Source: Methanomicrobia archaeon (GTDB lineage Archaea; Halobacteriota; Syntropharchaeia; Alkanophagales; Methanospirareceae). From it: DNA of 9,734 bases. The stretch is taken from contig JAFGKP010000039.1 of assembly GCA_016928455.1 (NCBI GenBank), positions 1 to 9,734 of the forward strand. The letters are read 5' to 3'. Of this stretch, positions 6,332 to 9,734 are shown piece by piece. Positions within the stretch are counted from its first letter, which is position 1. Each line of letters begins with the position of its first letter. Position numbers and translations under genes: made by a program. The notes under the pieces were generated by a model. That model was not told the origin of the DNA. It did not search any database and saw only the letters and a program-made list of their open reading frames with translations.

Positions 6332-6338
6332 TTATAAG
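6332..6338 (-). promoter_or_regulatory. TATA box of the Hsp20 gene
   Basis: On the minus strand CTTATAA is centred 27 bases before the ATG at 6308, with CAAACT in the BRE position just upstream. This spacing puts transcription start at or next to the A of the ATG, giving a leaderless mRNA. A second AT-rich stretch, ATTTTATACC (minus strand, about 6317-6326), is too close to the ATG to act as its TATA box. Confidence 0.55.
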
Positions 6339-6394
6339 AGTTTGAAACGGGCGATACACTGGGCGTCAAATTCCTCGCAGTTAATTCTCAACCG

Positions 6395-7192
6395 TTACAG
6401 ACAGTCCGTGCTCACCACCCGTACCGGTGCCTCACCCTTGAGGTGACGCACGAGCGTCATCACCTCCTCCAGTGTCTCGGGATTACCTTCGCAGCAGATG
6501 ACGACGGAGCCTTCGCCACCGTTGATGCCACCGGCACCGATAGGAAAGGCATCGTCCGCGCCCAGGATCTTCAGGGCCTCCAGCTCGGTGATCACCCGGC
6601 CGTGCACGGGCATCAAGCCCACCGGCCAGCCCATTGTTCTCGTGCAGCGCTCGATCCCCACACGCTTCGCTGCGTCGACAATGGAGTAGGGGATCGTCTT
6701 CTCGAGCCCGACTGGAATGATAAACTGCACGCCGCGCGCCATTACGGAGCCGAGCGCCGCACCGATTGTGCCCCCTAACCGATTGGCCATGAGTATGCCT
6801 GCCGTTCCCGTCGCGTCAAGTGCATTTGCGCCTTTGATGAATACGTCATCTGCGGTTAGCGTCTCGATCGCGTCGCCGATGCGCTCCTCGCTTACCGCGC
6901 CGTTTCGCAGGATAATCTCGTTGATTCGTGCTTCTTTCGGTACGACGCACAAGCCCTCGGCGGTGATCACACCGGCCGCATAGCGCTGCTTCTCGAGTTC
7001 CCGCTTTGTGCCTGACGCGGATCGTAACAGCTCCTCGGCAACGTACGCATTGGTCGTTCCCAGTCCGATAACAATCGTACCGTGTTTCAGTGCACGCTGC
7101 ACCACGTCCAGATTCGCTACCCCGTTTGCAATGAGCCGCCGCGACTCCGACGGAGTGAGGGAGATCACTATGCTACCCTTCTCGTTTGCCAT
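6395..7192 (-). CDS. Conserved protein of unknown function, possible NagB/RpiA/CoA-transferase-like fold
   Basis: A 265-residue protein that I do not recognise by name. It lacks signal peptide or clear membrane segments, so it is probably cytosolic. Visible features: VIGLGTTNAYVAEEL (41-55), resembling the strand-loop-helix GxGTT phosphate loop of NagB/RpiA/DeoR-type (ISOCOT) proteins; DDVFIKGANALDATGTAG (115-132), reminiscent of the GANA/GTG stretch in LUD and related folds; GGTIGAALG (140-148); PVGLEKTIP (160-168); and a glycine-rich GAGGINGGEGSVV (219-231). Cysteines at 82, 183, 234, 235 and 264 form no obvious cluster. It follows homoserine dehydrogenase by 88 bases on the same strand and has a very strong Shine-Dalgarno, so it may be the third gene of the ACT-hom operon, with a role near aspartate-family amino acid metabolism. 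The fold assignment is inference from short motifs only; no reaction is proposed. Confidence 0.85.
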   Translation of the reverse strand: MANEKGSIVISLTPSESRRLIANGVANLDVVQRALKHGTIVIGLGTTNAYVAEELLRSASGTKRELEKQRYAAGVITAEGLCVVPKEARINEIILRNGAVSEERIGDAIETLTADDVFIKGANALDATGTAGILMANRLGGTIGAALGSVMARGVQFIIPVGLEKTIPYSIVDAAKRVGIERCTRTMGWPVGLMPVHGRVITELEALKILGADDAFPIGAGGINGGEGSVVICCEGNPETLEEVMTLVRHLKGEAPVRVVSTDCL

Positions 7193-7200
7193 TACGCTCT

Positions 7201-7210
7201 CACCACCTCC
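7201..7210 (-). promoter_or_regulatory. Strong ribosome binding site of the 265-aa conserved protein
   Basis: On the minus strand GGAGGTGGTG lies 8 bases before the ATG at 7192 and is among the best Shine-Dalgarno matches in the window. It fixes the start codon and suggests that this uncharacterised protein is made efficiently. Confidence 0.75.
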
Positions 7211-7280
7211 TTCTTTACTTCTGATACGTAACCTGAATGCGCTTGACGCGGCCGAACTGCGTGAGCAAAACCGCTCTTAT

Positions 7281-8300
7281 CTACCGATAGATGCTGATGA
7301 TATCGGCAAGGATGGCACTCGCTGCCTCTATCGGACCCGCACCTTTGCCAATGACCGTTATATCGCCTGCAAGATCAGTTTTGATGGTGGCCACGTTGAG
7401 CGTGCCACCGACGTTGAGCGGATCGTCCTTGGGCACCAGCCGCGGCCGCGCTTTCAAACAGCCTTCTCGACTCACCTCACCGATCAGTTTGATCACGTAG
7501 CCCGCATCGTCTGCGAGCTTCAACGCGTCGGGTGTGATTGCCGTGATACCTGTAACCTCCACGTCTCTATAGGTTGCATTCATGCCGAAGACGGAATTAG
7601 CGAGTATGACGAGCTTCACTGCCGTGTCGAGCCCTTTAACGTCACTTGACGGGTCAGCCTCAGCGTAGCCGAGCTCCTGCGCCTCCTTGAGCACGTGCTC
7701 GTACGGCAACCCCTCCTCGGCCATCCGGGTGAGGATATAGTTGCACGTGCCGTTCAGAATGCCCTGGATCGAGAGCACACCGTTTCCCGCAAGATTATCT
7801 CGTATCAGCGAGATGAGCGGCATCGCGCCGCCGACCGTCGCTTCATATTTGAGTGCGCAGCCCTGCGCGGCCGCAAGATCGGTGAGGCGCGAGTATTCCA
7901 GCGCGAGCGGCCCCTTATTCGAGGTGACCACGTGCCTGCCTGACTCCAGTGCGGTCGTGATGTGGGTCAAGCCGGGCTGGCCTGAAGTGACGTCCGTGTG
8001 CGTGGTCTCGACCATCACCTCATAGTCCAGCTCTTTGATGAGCTCGAGCGTCGTCATCCCCCCCGGGCGCTCCCAATCCTTCGCTCCGGTCCGCAGCTTC
8101 AAGAGCTCGGCCTCGTCAAGGCCCTGCTCATCGATAAAAATACCGTTCAAGTCCGCAATACCGACAATCCGCACATCCAGCCCGTACGTGCTTACCAGGT
8201 CCGCACGCTTTCGCCGAATCACCTCCGCTAACCCGGCACCGACATAGCCAAAGCCGATGATCGAAATACGCACCGTTTTCATGTTACTCCGCATACTCAT
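7281..8300 (-). CDS. hom: Homoserine dehydrogenase
   Basis: A 339-residue NAD(P)-dependent enzyme reducing aspartate semialdehyde to homoserine, the branch to threonine. Seen: Rossmann GFGYVGAGL (16-24); VVTSNKGPLA (124-133) with K129 in the conserved TxNK position; GILNGTCNYIL (180-190); GYAEADPSSDVKGLDTAVKL (211-230), in which E214, D225 and K229 have the spacing of the catalytic residues of yeast homoserine dehydrogenase (E208, D219, K223); and GKGAGP (318-323) near the end. It is the short form without a C-terminal ACT domain; a separate ACT protein is encoded just upstream. The longest frame starts at GTG 8321, but that would place the Shine-Dalgarno inside the gene. ATG 8300 has AGGAGG seven bases before it and is preferred; ATG 8282 (MKTVRIS) is possible. 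It is transcribed after the ACT gene, with a 34-base gap. Confidence 0.94.
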   Translation of the reverse strand: MSMRSNMKTVRISIIGFGYVGAGLAEVIRRKRADLVSTYGLDVRIVGIADLNGIFIDEQGLDEAELLKLRTGAKDWERPGGMTTLELIKELDYEVMVETTHTDVTSGQPGLTHITTALESGRHVVTSNKGPLALEYSRLTDLAAAQGCALKYEATVGGAMPLISLIRDNLAGNGVLSIQGILNGTCNYILTRMAEEGLPYEHVLKEAQELGYAEADPSSDVKGLDTAVKLVILANSVFGMNATYRDVEVTGITAITPDALKLADDAGYVIKLIGEVSREGCLKARPRLVPKDDPLNVGGTLNVATIKTDLAGDITVIGKGAGPIEAASAILADIISIYR

Positions 8301-8307
8301 ACCAGCT

Positions 8308-8313
8308 CCTCCT
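8308..8313 (-). promoter_or_regulatory. Ribosome binding site deciding the hom start
   Basis: AGGAGG on the minus strand, seven bases before ATG 8300. It rules out the longer GTG 8321 start, since this site would then lie within the coding sequence, and favours 8300 over the internal ATG at 8282. Confidence 0.75.
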
Positions 8314-8334
8314 CTAATCACACACCCACGCTCC

Positions 8335-8826
8335 TTAAATAGGTGCGATAACCATGATACCCTTCTCCTTCGCGGTCCCCTCTAAAATGTGCAGTGCTTC
8401 CCTCAGCTCCTGATCACCGATTGCGCTGATCGTTACGGACGCGGACGATTCCTCGTCAACGCTCGGCATGGAGAGCGAGAGCGCGACCACCTCGGCAAAG
8501 CCTGTGCGATCAATACTGTCAATCGTCTCCCGAAGATCAGAATGGACAATATGCCCGATGAGGAGCACCACCATTGACTCTTTCAACCGCTCCTCACCGG
8601 TTCGTACGACGCGCACGCCGCGTTCAGTCAACGCCCGTACCAGCCGCTCTAATCGCTGCTCGTCCAGCTCCACAACGAGCTGCACCGGTATACGTCCGGA
8701 GGGCGTCTTCTTGTCATGCTGATGCACGACGCTGACGATATTCCCGCCAGAGTCCGAAACGGGCTGTAACGCACGGACTAACTGGCCCGGAATATCCTTT
8801 AATTCAATATCCATGGAGATTTTCAT
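8335..8826 (-). CDS. ACT-domain amino-acid-binding regulatory protein
   Basis: A 163-residue protein without an enzymatic domain. The first ACT module (about 1-75) shows MDIELKDIPGQLVRAL (5-20) and SDSGGNIVSVVHQHD (24-38), the classic ACT strand-helix with the G-x-I/V-x-x-V turn. The second, more divergent module (about 82-163) runs from LKESMVVLLIGHIVHSDLRE (81-100) to the C-terminal KEKGIMVIAPI. ACT domains bind amino acids and control aspartate-family enzymes. Because the next gene is a homoserine dehydrogenase lacking its own ACT domain, the likely role is a detachable regulatory subunit sensing threonine or another end product; ACT-hom gene pairs also occur in other euryarchaea as I remember them. 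The start is ATG 8826, with GAGGTG about eight bases upstream. Partner and ligand are inference. Confidence 0.85.
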   Translation of the reverse strand: MKISMDIELKDIPGQLVRALQPVSDSGGNIVSVVHQHDKKTPSGRIPVQLVVELDEQRLERLVRALTERGVRVVRTGEERLKESMVVLLIGHIVHSDLRETIDSIDRTGFAEVVALSLSMPSVDEESSASVTISAIGDQELREALHILEGTAKEKGIMVIAPI

Positions 8827-8872
8827 GACCGTGCACCTCTACCTCGGATACAGATTGATAAGGTCGGCGCAG

Positions 8873-8880
8873 AATAAAAG
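8873..8880 (-). promoter_or_regulatory. Candidate promoter of the ACT-hom operon
   Basis: On the minus strand CTTTTATT lies about 50 bases before the ACT-gene ATG (8826). A start site near 8850 would give a leader of about 24 bases that contains GAGGTAGAGGTG, the ribosome binding site. It is placed after the MetRS terminator, which fits an independent transcription unit. Confidence 0.45.
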
Positions 8881-8931
8881 GCTAACAATACAATCGTCCA
8901 GTGGTACTTGACGCGAGAGCTAGTCGCCGTT

Positions 8932-8953
8932 AAAAAAACGGGAGCTGTTCCCG
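8932..8953 (-). terminator. Hairpin plus U-run terminator downstream of metG
   Basis: Read on the minus strand, CGGGA, a 5-base ACAGC loop and TCCCG form a perfect stem (8953 to 8939), directly followed by seven T (8938 to 8932). It lies 68 bases after the MetRS stop and before the ACT-hom promoter, so it separates the two units. Archaeal RNA polymerase stops mainly on oligo-T; the hairpin is an extra, bacteria-like feature. Confidence 0.7.
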
Positions 8954-9020
8954 GTACTGCACTGAGCACGTACGATTTCCGGATACAAACAGTATACCAC
9001 GGCACTAAGGTCAGCGTTCG

Positions 9021-9734
9021 TTACACTTCCACCTTCTCGAACAGTAGCTTCGGCTTCGCTACCTGCTGCCCGCTCTCCACGGGCACGGCCAATTCGTCCA
9101 GCCGCACCGCATGCAGATCACTCGACATGCCGAGCTGCTGCCACACCTCGGTCATCTTCACGGGCATTACCGGCTCCAGTAAGATGCAGATCGCCTTAAT
9201 GAGCTGCAACACGTTCTTGATGATCTCGCCCACACGCGCCCTACCCTGTTCGCCCGTTTTGATCAAGTGCCAGGGCTCCTCGCGCTGGAAATAGCTGTTT
9301 CCGAAGTCTGCGAGCTTCATTACCGCGTCTACGAGCTTCTTGAACTCGTACTCCTCCAGCGCACTCAGCACTTCCAGCTTCGTCTTCTCGATCGCCTCGA
9401 TCACTTCTTCCTGGATAGCGCCCTCGGGTATGACGCCGAAGTTCCTGTGCGTAAATGAGATAACGCGGTTCACCAGATTACCGAGGATCGCGACCAGCTC
9501 CTTGTTCATGCGCAGGGCGAAGGACTCCCAGGAGAAATCCAGCTCCTTCGTGTGGCTCGACTGCGCCACCAGGAAGTACCGCAGCGCGTCAGGATGGAAC
9601 CGTTTCAGGAAATCTGATACCCAGACGACGTTCCCGCGCGTCTTCGAGAACGCCTTGCCGTTGATCGTCACCATGCCCGAGGCGACGACCGCAGCGGGCA
9701 GCGAATAGCCCGCGCCTTTGAGCATCGCCGGCCA
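9021..9734 (-). CDS. metG: Methionyl-tRNA synthetase, C-terminal part (5' end outside the window)
   Basis: The frame is open to the window edge and ends at TAA 9021-9023, giving 238 residues of a class I aminoacyl-tRNA synthetase that charges tRNA-Met. The visible part starts WPAMLKGAGY (1-10), carries the KMSKS-type signature as KAFSKTRGN (27-35), then RFHPDALRYFLV and the SWESF and NLVNR segments, and the helical anticodon-binding domain through EEPWHLIKTGEQG to MPVKMTEVWQQLG. K31 is the second lysine of the signature. The protein ends KPKLLFEKVEV, which is where a C-terminal EMAPII/OB-fold tRNA-binding domain often begins in longer MetRS; that domain is absent here, so it is either a separate gene or missing. 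The catalytic HIGH region and zinc-binding part lie beyond the window. A terminator follows 68 bases downstream. Confidence 0.95.
   Translation of the reverse strand, partial: WPAMLKGAGYSLPAAVVASGMVTINGKAFSKTRGNVVWVSDFLKRFHPDALRYFLVAQSSHTKELDFSWESFALRMNKELVAILGNLVNRVISFTHRNFGVIPEGAIQEEVIEAIEKTKLEVLSALEEYEFKKLVDAVMKLADFGNSYFQREEPWHLIKTGEQGRARVGEIIKNVLQLIKAICILLEPVMPVKMTEVWQQLGMSSDLHAVRLDELAVPVESGQQVAKPKLLFEKVEV

Noticed and set aside
5937..6446. 169-codon plus-strand frame over the Hsp20 gene
   Set aside because: Antisense to the Hsp20 coding region and its promoter; no family resemblance.
7008..7649. 213-codon open frame on the plus strand
   Set aside because: It runs across the 5' part of the 265-aa gene, the gap, and the 3' end of homoserine dehydrogenase on the other strand, with no motif and no ribosome binding site.
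8908..9294. 128-codon plus-strand frame across the metG 3' end and the terminator
   Set aside because: It contains the metG terminator hairpin and the antisense of the metG end; low-complexity serine/threonine-rich product without motif.
1..9734. tRNA, rRNA, CRISPR arrays, insertion sequences or prophage genes
   Set aside because: Looked for on both strands; no cloverleaf-like segment, regularly spaced repeats, transposase or terminal inverted repeats were seen. All gaps between genes are under 200 bases.

Overview
The window reads as an archaeal chromosome segment from a methane-metabolising euryarchaeon (a methanogen or an ANME-type methanotroph; I cannot separate these from this sequence). 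The reasons are a coenzyme M biosynthesis cluster of the Methanosarcinales/Methanomicrobiales (cysteate) type, archaeal TATA-like promoter elements, Shine-Dalgarno sites of the GGAGGTGA kind, an archaeal-type Hsp20, and a free ACT-domain protein next to homoserine dehydrogenase. Coding density is high, and no mobile elements, CRISPR arrays or RNA genes were seen.

Left part, plus strand (1-2869): the C-terminal end of a methanogenesis marker 16 / ComF-type ferredoxin-tailed protein, then a cysteate synthase, then a fused sulfopyruvate decarboxylase (ComDE). Together these cover the sulfite-incorporating first step, the decarboxylation and the final thiol-forming step of CoM synthesis by the cysteate route: O-phosphoserine + sulfite to cysteate, (transamination, enzyme not in the window), sulfopyruvate to sulfoacetaldehyde, then sulfoacetaldehyde to CoM. 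comDE seems to have its own promoter, possibly giving an almost leaderless mRNA.

Middle, plus strand (about 2900-5603): an AT-rich promoter region with inverted repeats, then a compact three-gene ABC importer operon (lipoprotein binding protein, permease, ATPase) of the nitrate/sulfonate/taurine family. Its position directly after CoM genes suggests import of a sulfonate, perhaps CoM itself or a CoM precursor. This is inference.

Right part, minus strand (5697-9734, read right to left): the C-terminal part of methionyl-tRNA synthetase, followed by a clear hairpin plus U-run terminator; then an operon with a two-module ACT-domain protein, homoserine dehydrogenase and an unrecognised conserved protein of 265 aa; then an Hsp20 small heat-shock protein with a TATA box placed for a leaderless transcript. 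The plus-strand ABC operon and the minus-strand Hsp20 gene converge at about 5604-5696.

Start codons were revised from the longest ORF for Hsp20 (6308) and homoserine dehydrogenase (8300), on the basis of promoter and ribosome-binding-site positions.
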